Both the position numbers and the translations under genes were made by a program. DNA of 64,000 bases from Posidonia oceanica (Eukaryota; Streptophyta; Magnoliopsida; Alismatales; Posidoniaceae). A model generated the notes under the pieces. The model was given only the letters and a program-made list of their open reading frames with translations, made no database searches and was not told the origin of the DNA. This document shows, piece after piece, positions 45,370 to 56,318 of the stretch (within the stretch, counting starts at the first letter, position 1; every line of letters begins with the position of its first letter). The stretch lies in contig JAZBRS010000050.1 in the NCBI GenBank assembly GCA_037176725.1, forward strand, positions 19,796,001 to 19,860,000. Reading direction: 5' to 3'.

Positions 45370-46390
45370 AGGACTTAAGAATGACTTTTCAAAAAACTTA
45401 GGGACCTAAATGCAATTTTTGAAAAAGTTGAGGACCTAAATGCAAGGATTTTGAAAAGTTAGGGGCTTATATGCAAGGTTTTTGAAAACTTGGGAGTCTG
45501 AGTGCAATTTTACAAAATGCAGGGTTTAAAATGCAATTTAATAAGGTAAACATGCATTTGAATAAGTTTTGAAATCATGTGGAGGACTGACATGCAATTT
45601 TGAAACATGCAGGGGTTGAAATGCAATTTTATAAGAAAAACTGTGATTTTAAATGGTCTGTGAATTAATCAGTAGACTTATGTGCAATTTTTAAATATGC
45701 AGGGTCTAAAATACAATTTTATAAGCAAAAATATGCATTTAAATGAGTTTTATAAACATGCAGATGACCTATGTGTAATTTTAAAACATGTAGGGTCTAA
45801 AATGCAATTTTATAAGAAAAAAATGCTAAAAAACAGATGCTGTGCATGCAAATGAAGGACCTATGTGCAAAAATCAAAATGCATGGGGAAAAAATGCAAT
45901 GCAGTGAGAAAAGATGAAAAATAAATGCTTTGATTAACAAAACAGAGGACTAGAACGCAAATAAAGAAAAATGCAGGATTAAAAATGCAATTTACTAAGG
46001 TAAAATCAGAGGATTAAATGAGATTATCAACTAAAGGACTGAAATGCAATAATAAAAAGATGCTGGACTAAAAAATAAAGAGCAGAAACTTAAATGAACT
46101 GTAAATGGACTAGAATGTAAATATGATAAATAACTGGGCTGAATGTAAAGAAAAATAAATGAACTATAACAGCAGAGGACTGAAAAGCAATTAAAAAAAC
46201 ATGCAGGGCTTGGAAATAAATTAATACTTAAAGAGAAACACAGTAGGACTAACATGCAATTAGACAGTTTTTTAGATTTTTCATGCAATTTCATATGATT
46301 TAAATTCAAACTTAAATGATTCTTAAACGAATGCAGGATTGGAAAGCAATAAAATAAAAATGCAGGGCAGATATGCAATACATGGCAAAA
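45370..46390 (-). repeat. AGGACCTAAATGCAA-type array in the LTR of A
   Basis: Repeated GGACCTAAATGCAATTTT / AGGGTCTAAAATGCAATTTT words every 30-60 bp, the reverse complement of the TTGCATTTAGGTCC word in the LTR of B. The same array therefore occupies the same LTR position in both elements when read in element sense. Confidence 0.87.
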
Positions 46391-47500
46391 TTAGCTTAGT
46401 TAAGAGAAATAAATGCACAGTAAAACACAGCAGCCATGGTCACTGTAGCAGCTGCTACCAGTGGCCAAGGACGGCGGAAGAGGGCTGCTGGGGAAGTGCT
46501 GAACGGCGGGCGGCATGCTCCGGAGCCATGCGGACACCTGGGTGGCATCGACGGGGTGTGACGTTGCCTGGAGATGGCCGGAGACAGCGACGGAGGACTG
46601 CAGAACTGTCCGATGCAGACTGGACGAAAACGGCGATGAGGGATCGATCTGAAAGCAAGGTTTTTAGATTGCATTCATGGTTTTTAGTTTTAGTTGGTTT
46701 TAGTTAGGTTTTTGTTTTTAATTATTTGTTTAAGTTTTTAATTATTTCTTTTTTAGGATTTTGATTTGTTTTTCTTTTGTTTTAGAGTTTTAAAGGTTTT
46801 TTCAAGGGTTTTTTAGGGATTTAGTGGAAGAGAGGAAAAGAAAAGGAGAGGGAGAAGAAAAGAGAGAAATAAAGGAGTAAAGAAGGAAGAGATGAGTTGA
46901 AGGAAAATAAATATTAGAAAATCAAGAAATAAGCTAAAAATAAAATAAAAATACAAATAAAATGTAGAAGAGATAGATGCACAAGCTAGGCCCACAGCCA
47001 GGCAAGAAGAAGAGAGAGAAGGGAGTGAAAAGAAGGAGAATAATTAGGAGAGAGAGAGAAGAGAGAAAAGAATAATCTAGGAGAGAGAAAAAGATAATTT
47101 GAAGAAAAGAAGGGGTTAGAGATTTAGAAAAGAGGTGAAATTTGGGAAGTGTGTAGCCTAGGGTCTCTAGTGTTGGACCTAAGGTTTGGGTTTGGATTTG
47201 GGAAGGTTTTGGAAGGATTTTGAGGTGTAGAAAAAGGATAGTTTTACCTAGATTTTCTAGGATTTTTGGGAGTGGTTTTGGTTTGAAATTTCTAGGGGTT
47301 TTTAGTAGGTTTGTTAAGTTGAGGATGGTGAGTTTTCTTATGGTTTTTGGGTAGTTTTTGGGCTTGGGAAAGAGGTATGATTTTAGGTTAAGTTTGGGCT
47401 AGTTTTGAAGAGAAGGATGAAAAGGAATGTACAGGTTTGGACCTAGATTTGGATCCAGAAGCCACCAGAGGATTCCAATTGATTCAGCCTGTCAAAATGG

Positions 47501-47518
47501 GGTGTCGACAGATGCCCC
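47501..47518 (-). promoter_or_regulatory. Polypurine tract of element A
   Basis: CTCAGGGAGGGGCATC on the minus strand directly before the 3' LTR, identical to that of element C. Confidence 0.87.
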
Positions 47519-48004
47519 TCCCTGAGCGAGGTCAAGCGAAGCGAGGCCGCTGCTCAAGGTTGACAAGACACCCCATCTGACCGACGGGAGCAGAAGATTG
47601 CTATTGGCGTGAGTTACTTATTCGACAGATGCACCGAAAGTCGTAGCTCGTTACCGCAATGCAAAGTGCATGTGCAGATGGATGAGATGCAATGTATGCA
47701 ATGCATGCTAATGTAAATGCAATGCAGATGTTAGCGCAAAAGTTAGTACAGCTAAGAATGCTGATGCAACACAAGATGATGATGATGTTGGACTAGTATG
47801 CAGTACTAGAAGAGAAAGTGCAAAGATGATGCAAAAGAAGAATGCTAAAAAAGAAACGCGATGTAGCGCAAAGACCTGGCAGGCAGGCCAAACTTGCGCG
47901 ACAAGGCGAGAAAGAAAAGTGTAGCTTGTCCCCGCCCAGGGAGCAAGCTAGCCAAAAGGGGATGCGGGACTTTGCCTTCCTGGGACAAAGTCGCGCGAAG
48001 AGGG
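47519..48004. other. GATGC/ATGCAA-rich interior of element A
   Basis: Non-coding; homologous in style to 32375-32880 of C (AAGACACCCC, TTGGCGT-AGT-ACTTATTCG words). Confidence 0.6.
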
Positions 48005-49015
48005 TGATAAGATGTCGGACTTATCGGCCGGATAGTTTACGGTCCTATCAACCGGAAGCGATAGTTTACGGACCTATCAACCGGAAGCATAGTTTACGGA
48101 CCTATCAACCGGAAGCAATAGTTTACGGTCCTATCAACCGGAGGGTGCAGTTGTGAGTGATAGTTACTGGATATCAGCCATAAAACATGATTGTGCAGGA
48201 TAGTTTACGGTCCTATCAATCAGAAGCGATAGTTTACGGGCCTATCAATGGGGAGCGATAGTTTACGAGCCTATCAACGGGAAGTGATAGTTTACGGTCC
48301 TATCAACCGGAAGCACAATCCATGAGTGATAGGTACTGGTTATCAGCCGTATAACGCAAATGCTAGAGAATGATAGTTTACGGTCCTATCAACCGGAAGC
48401 GATAGTTTACGGTCTTATCAACCGGGAGCGATAGTTTACGGTCCTATCAACCGGAAGCGATAGTTTACGGTCTTATCAACCGGAAGTGATAGTTTACGGT
48501 CCTATCAACCGAAAGCGATAGTTTACAGGCCTATCAACTGAAAGCGATAGTTTACGGGTCTATTAAACAGGAGCGATAGTTTACGGTCCTATCAACCGGA
48601 AGCGATAGTTTACGGTCCTATCAATCGGAAAGCGCAATCATGAGGGATAGTTACTGATTATTAGCCGTATAATGCAATTGCAGGTGATAGTTTACGGTCC
48701 TATCAACCGGAAGCGATAGTTTACGGGCCTACCAATCGGGAGCGATAGTTTACGGGCCTATCAACCGGAAGCGATAATTTACGGTCTTATCAACCGGAAA
48801 GAGCAATTACAAGGGATAGTTTCTGGATATCAGCCGTATAACGTAATTGCAAGTGATAGTTTTGGATCATCAGCCAGGGAATGATAGTTTACGGTCCTAT
48901 CAACCGGAAGGTGCAATCACGAGGGACAGTTATTGGATGTCGGCCATATAACACAACTGCGGGATAGTTTTGGATATCAGCCCAAGATGATAGTTTACGG
49001 TCCTATCAACCGGAA
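48005..49015 (+). repeat. 29-bp minisatellite with GATAG/CTATC dyads
   Basis: About two dozen units starting GATAGTTTACGGTCCTATCA and ending ACCGGAAGC. GATAG and CTATC form a 5-bp stem around TTTACGGTC. Runs of two to eight units are separated by longer variant units (for example 48143-48195, 48304-48370, 48632-48690, 48800-48890) containing GATAGTTACTGGATATCAGC. The first unit is preceded by one copy of the GATAAG unit (48005-48030). Confidence 0.93.
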
Positions 49016-49022
49016 AGAGCAG

Positions 49023-49054
<32 letters not shown>

Positions 49055-49244
49055 GATTGATTTATTGATAAGAAAAAGATTGATTGATGATTGATTGATT
49101 GATTGATTGATAAGGAAAAGATTGATTGATGATTGATGATTGATTGAAAAGAAAAGGTTGATAAGGAAAAGATTGATTGATAAGAAAAAGGTTGATAAGG
49201 AAAAGATTGATTGATGATTGAAAAAGATTGATAAGAAAAACATT
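49016..49244 (+). repeat. (GATT)n microsatellite with GATAAGAAAAA interruptions
   Basis: GATTGATTGATTGATTGATT tracts alternate with GATAAGGAAAA and GATAAGAAAAA words. Minus-strand Asn/Gln/Ser/Phe-rich readings are compositional. Confidence 0.95.
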
Positions 49245-49582
49245 GATAAGATATCAGACTTATCGGCCGGCAAAGGGAAAGAGATGATAAGATATCGGAC
49301 TTATCGGCCGGTAAAGGGAAAGAGATGATAAGATATCGGACTTATCGGCCGGCAAATGAATAAAAGAATAGAATGATAAGATATCGGACTTATCGGCCGG
49401 CAAAGAGAGGATGAAGGAATGATAAGATATCGGACTTATCGGCCGGTAAATGAATAAAAGAATAGAATGATAAGATATCAGACTTATCGACCAGCAAAGA
49501 GAGGATGAAGGAATGATAAGATAACGAACTTATCAGCCGGCAAAGGGAAAGAGATGATAAGATATCGGACTTATCGGCCGGC
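49245..49582 (+). repeat. GATAAG-ATATCGGA-CTTATC dyad repeat, eight copies
   Basis: Core GATAAGATATCGGACTTATC with GGCCGG after it at about 49245, 49285, 49326, 49376, 49420, 49466, 49514 and 49555. GATAAG and CTTATC pair as a 6-bp stem. Spacers are of two kinds (CAAAGGGAAAGAGAT and CAAATGAATAAAAGAATAGAAT), giving units of about 40 to 49 bp. Confidence 0.92.
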
Positions 49583-49800
49583 AAATGAACGGGTTTCGCA
49601 AGAGCAAATCATCCCATGATACCAGGAATATCATGAGGGAAAGAGAGGGAGAATGATACCAAGGGGCGATCAAAAGACACCCCTGGTATCAAGATGATAC
49701 CAGGGGTTGGCCAGCGCGTCCTTGGCATCAAAACAGAGGGTGAAGACAAAACTGTCATGTTTGCCAGACTAGTAGTTTAGGGTACCAACTCGAGGATGAC

Positions 49801-49945
49801 AGGTTGACGGACCTATTGCCGGGCAGTTGGGGGTGCCAGCCCGATGATGATAGGTTGACGGACCTATCGTCGGGCAGTTGGGGGTGCCAGCCCGAGGATA
49901 ACAGGTTGACGGACCTATCGTCGGGCAGTTGGGGGTGCCAGCCCG
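49801..49945 (+). repeat. 51-bp tandem repeat, three copies
   Basis: AGGTTGACGGACCTAT begins units at 49801, 49852 and 49903, each ending GTTGGGGGTGCCAGCCCG. The pattern is shared with 33450-33585 of element C. Confidence 0.93.
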
Positions 49946-49959
49946 CTGAAGAAGATCCG

Positions 49960-51367
49960 GATGGCGGTGCCCGGCAGCTTTGCTTGCTCGAATGGCGTTG
50001 GTCAGCACTTGGGTTGATTGAGGAGGACTTTCCTGCGGTGTTTGGCAGCAAGTCTGGCCAGCGGCCCTGCAGATATGGTTGATGTGATCATGCATGCACT
50101 TGAAGCAGATTTGGAATGCAAACAGGTGGCTCAGAACGCCTTTGTATTGATAGAGCTTGATTACATGCCTATGGCAGGCTAAAAGTGCCTTTCTGGAGTC
50201 AGGGAACTGGAGAGCGCCAGGAGGTATCTCACTGATAGGCCAAAATGCTTGTACCTCCGTCAGATATTCAGGAGTGCATCCCGAGCTTTGCGCAGATGCC
50301 AGGTCAGTAAACCACACTCCATGCTGCATAAGATCAGCCAGCTTACTTGTAGCAGATGTTGAACCATATGGATATGTCTGAAGAAGCCTTGGGGCTGTGC
50401 TGTTTATGAAGGCGCCCTACTGGAGGCTGAACTGCCGCATGACCTGGATGGGGTGATACTCCACGCCTCCGGTGAATCCAGGCAGCACCACAAGTCGCGC
50501 ATCGCGGGTATCGAAGAAAATGGTAAAAGGCTCAGCCGCAGATGGAATGATGCGTCATGTGACGGTGTCGTCCGTCAGCTCAGATAGCTTCTTGTATTCT
50601 TCGGAGACTTTCTTGATTGTCCTAGCGTGGCCGCTGTTGCAGTATGTTTCGGTAGCGTGGCCCCAGGGGCACAGTAAGTTCAGCTCCAGATGTGCAGCCA
50701 ACTAGATCTATACTAGCACCCCGCAGCCGTGGAAGTGGCGGCAGCGGTGGGAGATGCGGTCCAGTCTGCAGAAAGTTTCAGCCAAGACGACTGGTGCCAG
50801 GTCTATCTGCCTAGTTACCACAGCTAGTGCGATTTCAGCAATTTCTATCGCGACTGTCATCCGGCCATGAGTGAATATCAGCTCTCCCAGAAATCGGATG
50901 ACAAATTCCCGAAGCCATAGATTATCTCCGAGTTCAGCACGCTTGTCTATGATCTCATCAAAGTAATGCAGGCGCAGCATGGGTGTGGGGCCGCTGGTGC
51001 AGATCAGTCTTTGCTGGCACCGGTCAGTAGATAGCCCAGATAGCTTGCGGAGGACCGCTATGTACTTGTCGCACCTCATGAAAATGGGCGGTCCCATCAG
51101 CCGGGAGAAGCCACAGATGCGGCGCACCTCCTCCAGAGTTGGTGTCAGTTCAGTCCTTCCGAAGCGGAAGACATGGTGCGCCGGCTTCCAGAATCTTGCG
51201 GCAGCGCACAGAAGGTGACGGCTCACTTCGACATCAACCGCCTTTAGCAGTTTTGTAGGTATGCCCCAAAGGCGCAACTTCTCACAGTCTTCCTGAGTAA
51301 GCTTGCCAATCCAACCCCGTAGGGCTTCAGAACAGTGCACTGGGGTTTCAAGAGTAGGATAACCCAT
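49960..51367 (-). pseudogene. DUF7745 / plant-mobile-domain-like ORF of element A
   Basis: Minus strand from ATG at 51367 (MGYPTLETPVHCSEALRGWI). The body reads EVSRHLLCAAARFWKPAHHV, FRFGRTELTPTLEEVRRICG, then LGDNLWLREFVIRFLGELIF and PVVLAETFCRLDRISHRC followed by HFHGCGVLV and, after two stops near 50708-50700, LAAHLELNL. Further homology-like text in the same frame runs to about 49960 across more stops (TGGVEYHPIQVMRQF, DLMQHGVWFTD). FWxPxxxxFxFGxxELTPTLEE and the ...GC..LV..WL..H.. pattern are marks of the DUF7745 and plant-mobile-domain group found in large plant retroelements; its function is unknown. It stands downstream of integrase in the same sense, where envelope-like ORFs sit in other families. 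Stops make this copy non-functional. Confidence 0.7.
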
Positions 51368-52929
51368 GGCGCAGGCCGCAGGGTGAAATAAGCAGATGCC
51401 GTAGAGCTTGAAGGTACCTGTTATCAATACTGTAGACAGTTAGATCAAACAGGCATATAATCTTCAAGAAGAAGCAGAATCTGAAGCTGATAAAGCAGTT
51501 CAATATATATATTCAGCAGTTAATATCAGAATAAAGCAGCTAAGCACACATAGGCAGGAGAATTCTGTAGCAATCTTGTTGACGCGGGGGCGAGGACTGG
51601 CAGGAGATCTGGACCAACACAGCTCGAGCGGCGTCAACGTGTGCTTGGCAAGAAGTACTGTCTCAGAGTCGAGGCAAGTTGCAAAGCGGAACGATTGAGA
51701 AGAAGGAAGGGTGACTGGAGATGCATGTATGCATGATGCAGGTTTATATGTTTAAGAAATGATTAGTATGCTTTGGTGCCCTCAGCATACGGAGTGCTTT
51801 GGTGCCTGCTGCAGAGGAAGGGAGTGGTCCCTGACTCACTGGGCCCTACTTGGACTCTTAGCTTGCTGGTAGCACTCCGGAATGGATGTTGGCAGTATAC
51901 AGGTGGTGGTGTGGTGAGGACAGGCTACCTACCAAACTCTCAGAACCTACACCTACGTTTTCTGCTCTCTTTTTTGTTTTCTCCCTCATGGGTGCGCAGG
52001 GTTTCCCTGCCCCTAGCTAGGAAATGGTAAGTGTTTGCTTTTGGAGGTGGGAGGTGTGAACCTTTTTAGGCTTACACCCTTGGTTTCTTTCTGAGGTACG
52101 GGGGGATGATATTGCCTATATTTTCAAGCTGATTCTTGTCTAATCCTTTTTCTTTTCTTTCTCTTTTTTTTTTCTTTTCTTTGCTTGCTTTTTCCCCTTT
52201 TTTTTTTGTTTGTTTGACTTCTTTTTCTCTTTTCTTTTTTCTTTTTTTTTCAGGCTTTTGCTATCCCCATTTTGGAGGTAAAAGGAAGGGTGTTTGGGCT
52301 GTAATGGATGTGGACTTTGGGTCTGCTATGAGATGGGTAGAAGGAGCAAGGTTAGACTGCACACCCCTAACTCTAGGGTCGGCTTCTGTCTTCGCCTTCT
52401 GTTCTTTTTGATGTGCCCAAGCCTAGATGCCTATTCTCTCTTTTTTTTGAACTCACATCCTAGCATTTTTCTCCCTCAGAGGTGTATGTCCTTACGAGTT
52501 TAGGCAGTTCGCCTGTCCTGATTGATGGTAGCTCCCTCACTAGCTAAGACATCTGAGTAGTGCCGGGTGAGGCAAGGTGGACTCCTTCTAGAGTAGGTAA
52601 GCACTTCCGATTTTCATCACCGGGTAGCAAATGCAATGCGTGATTCGAGAGAATGACGATGATGATTTGAAAAGAGATGATGCATGGAGAAGATGAAATG
52701 TGGTAGAAGATGTGATTTGAAAAGATGACGATGATGATTTGAAAAAAAGATGGTGTATGGAAAGAGCGAAATGCGATAGAAGATGTGTAAGAGAAGGATA
52801 GAAGAAGTATAAGCGAATGTACAGGAATAGAAGTAGGAGACAAGATAGAAGATGCAGGTAGGATGAGAGTGTAAGGAGTGAGAATGCAACTGTATAGATG
52901 GGAGGAAAGCATCTGCAACGAGGCTGCCT
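51368..52929. other. Spacer between integrase and the DUF7745-like ORF
   Basis: Non-coding; T-rich at 52130-52260, GATGATTTGAAAAGA short repeats at 52630-52760. A possible splice acceptor for the extra ORF (GATAACAG on the minus strand near 51420) is seen but unproven. Confidence 0.5.
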
Positions 52930-53990
52930 TGGGCTACTGATAGTACTTCTTAAGGTAGCAGAGGTTGACGGGCTCAGACTGCTCGACCTGGTCCATATCC
53001 TCAAGAGTTACAGCGCCGCCCAAAAAGACTTGCTTGACCACAAAGGGGCCACGCTAGTTAGGTCGGAATTTCTCTCGACCGTCAGGCAAGTGAATGGCGC
53101 ACAGAACAAGGTCCCCTGTCTGGAATCCCCTTGGCCGAACCTTCTTCAGGTATAACCTGGCCATTCTCTTTTGGTAGCAGTGAGCATTATGCATAGCTTG
53201 CAGCCTGTGCTCATCAATCAGATTCAGTTGGACGCAGCGGTCTTCGACTCATTCTGCTTCTTCCAACTCAGCTTCACATAGGATCCATAGTAAGGGGATC
53301 TCTACCTCGATAGGCAACACCGCCTCCATGCCATACACCAGAGAGTATGGGGTGGCACCTGTTGAAGTCCGGACAGATGTCCTATACACCCAGAGTGCGT
53401 AAGGAAGCTTGTCGTGCCAGTCCTTATGAGTTTCCGCCATCTTCTTCAGGATCTTGACCAGATTTTTGTTGGTAGACTTCACTGCACCGTTCATTTGCGG
53501 CCGGTAAGGCGAGGATCTGTGGTATTTGATACTGAATTTCTGCAGATAATCTTCGATCCTCTTAGAAATGAAATTTGTGCCATTATCAGATATGATTGCA
53601 TGTGGGACCCCGTACCGGGCTATGATATTGTTTCTGATGAACTTTTCTGTAGCCACAGTAGTTACTGTTTTGTAGGAGGTCGCTTCCACCCACTTGGTAA
53701 AGTAATCAATCACTACCAGAATGTAACGATGACCATTGGAAGCTGGAGGGTGGATGGCGCCAATGACATCAATCCCCCAGGTGGAGAAGGGCCATGGCGA
53801 CAACAGCTGTGCAGTTCTTGAAGGGGCGCCCGAATAAAGTTGCCATGCACCTGGTAGTTGTGGCATCTGCGCACGAATCGGCAGCAGTCTGCTTCCATAG
53901 TCAGCCAATAGTATCCTTGCAACATTATCTTCTTGGCCAAGAGGACGCCATTCATGTGTGGGCCGTAGGTCCCCACATGCACTTGAAGCA
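52930..53990 (-). pseudogene. Integrase of element A, catalytic Glu replaced by Lys
   Basis: The minus-strand zinc-binding start (CCRFVRRCHNYQVHGN) lies near 53890, followed in another frame by the core WGIDVIGAIHPPASNG (first Asp codon at 53770), RYGVPHAIISDNGTNF (second Asp at 53587) and RPQMNGAVKSTNKN, where the third catalytic residue, Glu in NGAVEAANKN of relatives, is Lys (AAG at 53479-53477). The C-terminal part (YQKRMARLYLKKVRPRGFQT, GDLVLCAIHLPDGREKFRPN) continues to about 52930 with stops. The enzyme would join element cDNA to host DNA; the Lys, a frameshift near 53890 and stops rule that out here. Confidence 0.9.
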
Positions 53991-55060
53991 TCAGCGCATC
54001 AGCCTCTGATTCAGGCAGTGCAGGAGCATTTGATTGTATGATCTCTTGTACAACTGTCCCGCCCCCAATACATACTTTGACGCCAAACGCGTCAGAGTTC
54101 TCTTGTCTACTGCTGAGGTACTGGGTGGAAAGCTACCAGACTCTAGGAAAGTTTTTATGTCTTGATACCAGGGCTGCTCCTCTGCTGTTGGATCTGCCTC
54201 TTCAATGCTCATACAGTGTGCAGGCTGCTCAATGCAAGTAACAGATACATCCACTGTGCTGTCTTCAGGTATGCTAAGCCAGGACGCCAGGGTTGCTAAC
54301 GCATCTGCATATGCGTTCCTTGCTCGGTTTATGTATGTGAAGCGGATGCTCGCAAATTGTTCTATCGGCTTCAGCAGGTGTTCATGATATGGCAGTAGCT
54401 TCGGATCTTTTGTCTTCCACTCGCCATTGACTTGAGAGATCACCAGCATAGCATCGCCGTGCACTAGCAGCTTCTGCACCTCATGCTCGAGGGTGACATT
54501 CAGTCCTAGGATGCATGCCTCGTACTTTGCCTCGTTGTTGGTGCATTTGAATGTCAGCTTCCTGGAGAAGGGAATCATCTGTCCCTGAGGCGTTGTCAGC
54601 ACTGCGCCTACGCCTCAGCCTTTCTTATTCACAGCACCATCAAAGTATAATTGCCATTGCTCCTGTTCTTCAGGGTCTTTATCTTCAGAGTCCTCCATTG
54701 CAAACAGAATGTCTTCATTTGGGAACTGCGTCTGGAGTGGCTGATATTCAGGCAGTGGGAGATCGGTAAGATGGTCTGCCATAGCTTGGCCCTTCATAGA
54801 CTTCTGAGTGACAAAGGTGATGTCGTACTGAGACAGTAGCACCTGCCACTTAACACATCTGCCTACCATGGCCGGTTTTTGAAAGAAGGACTTGATAGGA
54901 TCATGCCGGCATAAGAGCTGAACTGGGTATGACATCATGTAGTGCCTTAATTTCTGTGCAGCCCAGACAAGGGATAGGCAGGTCTTCTCTATTGTACTGT
55001 ACCTGGCTTTGCATTCATTGAAATTCTTGCTCAGGTAGTAAATGGTGCGCTCCTTTCTAC
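53991..55060 (-). pseudogene. RNase H and second (archaeal-type) RNase H of element A
   Basis: After RT, a minus-strand segment reads ERTIYYLSKNFNECKARYST and KWQVLLSQYDITFVTQKSMK with HLTDLPLPEYQPLQ, the Ty3 RNase H and its tether. Then WQLYFDGAVNKKG, stop, GVGAVLTTPQG and FKCTNNEAKYEACILGL form the additional archaeal-type RNase H that marks the Tat lineage (usual TNNEAEYEA has Lys here). It ends near 53991 with a linker toward integrase. One stop at about 54612 and others break the frame. Confidence 0.85.
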
Positions 55061-56318
55061 CAGATTCATCATGTTAGCCCAAGACGGCGCCCATGGAATA
55101 CTGCGTGGTAGAAAGGTAGAGAAGTAAGGGTCTCCCTGAAGTAGGGGGAACCAAGACAGGAGGTTTAATCAACAGCTGCTTGATCTTGGCAAATGCAGCC
55201 TGACACTCCTCGCTCCAATCAATCTGTGCATTCTTCTTCAGGAGCTTGAATATTGGCTCGCAGATGGGCGTAAGTTGTGCAATGATGCGACTGATGTATT
55301 GTAAACGCCCAAGCAGACCCCTGACCTCCTTTTCAGTCCGAGGGGGTGACATATCCACGATGGCTTTGGCCTTCATCGGGTCCACTTCAATCCCCCTTTG
55401 GCTAACAATGTAGCCCAACAGTTTGCCAGAAGACACCCCGAATACACACTTGTTGGGGTTCAGGCGCAGCTTCTACTTTCGTAGACGGGTAAAGAGCTTC
55501 TTCAGACAGGCAAGATGATCTTCAGGCTCTTTAGTTTTAGCAATCATGTCGTCTACATAGACCTCCACCTCTTGGTGCATGAGGTCGTGAAACAGTGCAG
55601 TCATGGTCCTCTGATAGGTTGCGCCAGCATTCTTCAGTCCGAACGGCATAACTTGGTAGCAGAAGACCCCCCAAGGGGTAATGAATGAAGTCTTTTCCAT
55701 GTCTTCTTCTGCCATTTTGATCTGGTTGTAACTGGAAAAGCCGTTCATGAAGGAGAGCATCTTGTGGCCTACTGTATTGTCGATGTGAGGCATTGGGAAG
55801 TCGTCCTTGGGACTCGCCTTGTTCAGGTCCCTATAGTCGATGCAGATCCGGACGCGGCCATCTTTCTTGGGCACAGGTACAATGTTTGCCAGCCACTCAG
55901 GATAAAGGATGACCTTGAGGAAATTGACTCTGTGCTGTTTCATTATCTCTTCTTTGATCATAAGCAGCCACTGCGGTCGCCATCTTCTCAGCTTCTGCTT
56001 TACTGGCTTGGCATTTGGATCCAAGGATAGATTGTGCATCACTAACTCTATGTCAAGGCCAACCATATCTTCGTAACTCCAGGCGAAGACATCCGCATAC
56101 TCTTTTAATAATGCGATGAACTCTGCTCGAGCCTGGGGGGACAGCCGGGCACTGATGCGGACTTCTCTGACTTCCTCAGCTGTGCCGATATTAACAACCT
56201 CTGTTTCTTCTTCAACATGGAGGTTGGGAGCCTTCTGGGTCGTCGTCGTCGGGCCGGAACTCGGGCAATGGTTCGTCAATCTCGTCCTCGCTCGTATCAT
56301 CCTCCTCTCCATAGGCAA
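55061..56318 (-). pseudogene. Reverse transcriptase of element A
   Basis: Minus strand. Order of motifs: SPQARAEFIALLKEYADVFA, then PEWLANIVPVPKKDGRVRIC, IDYRDLNKASPKDDFPMPHI (D of motif A region follows as NGFSSYNQIKMAEED), TPWGVFCYQVMPFGLKNAGA and catalytic YVDD near 55559-55548. A connection segment (LGYIVSQRGIEVDPMKAKAI, RGLLGRLQYISRII) runs to 55074. The usual D in FMDGFSGYNQ is Asn here, so one of three catalytic Asp residues is lost. One stop at about 55472 interrupts the frame. The enzyme copied element RNA to DNA. Confidence 0.92.

Larger units (their letters stand above)
43548..47500 (-). repeat. 3' LTR of element A
   Basis: 3953 bp, TGTCGACACCCCATTTTG at its minus-strand start and GGATTACTACA at its end. 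The first 980 bp on the plus strand match 63024-64000. It contains the shared module at 43902-43968, a primer-site-like 11-mer at 43712-43722, two tandem arrays (44240-44625 and 45370-46390), a GC-rich block at 46430-46640 and a purine-rich block at 46820-47110. Confidence 0.88.

Noticed and set aside
48005..49582. CRISPR-like array (regular short dyad repeats)
   Set aside because: Repeats are contiguous or have repetitive, not unique, spacers, and lie inside a plant retrotransposon.
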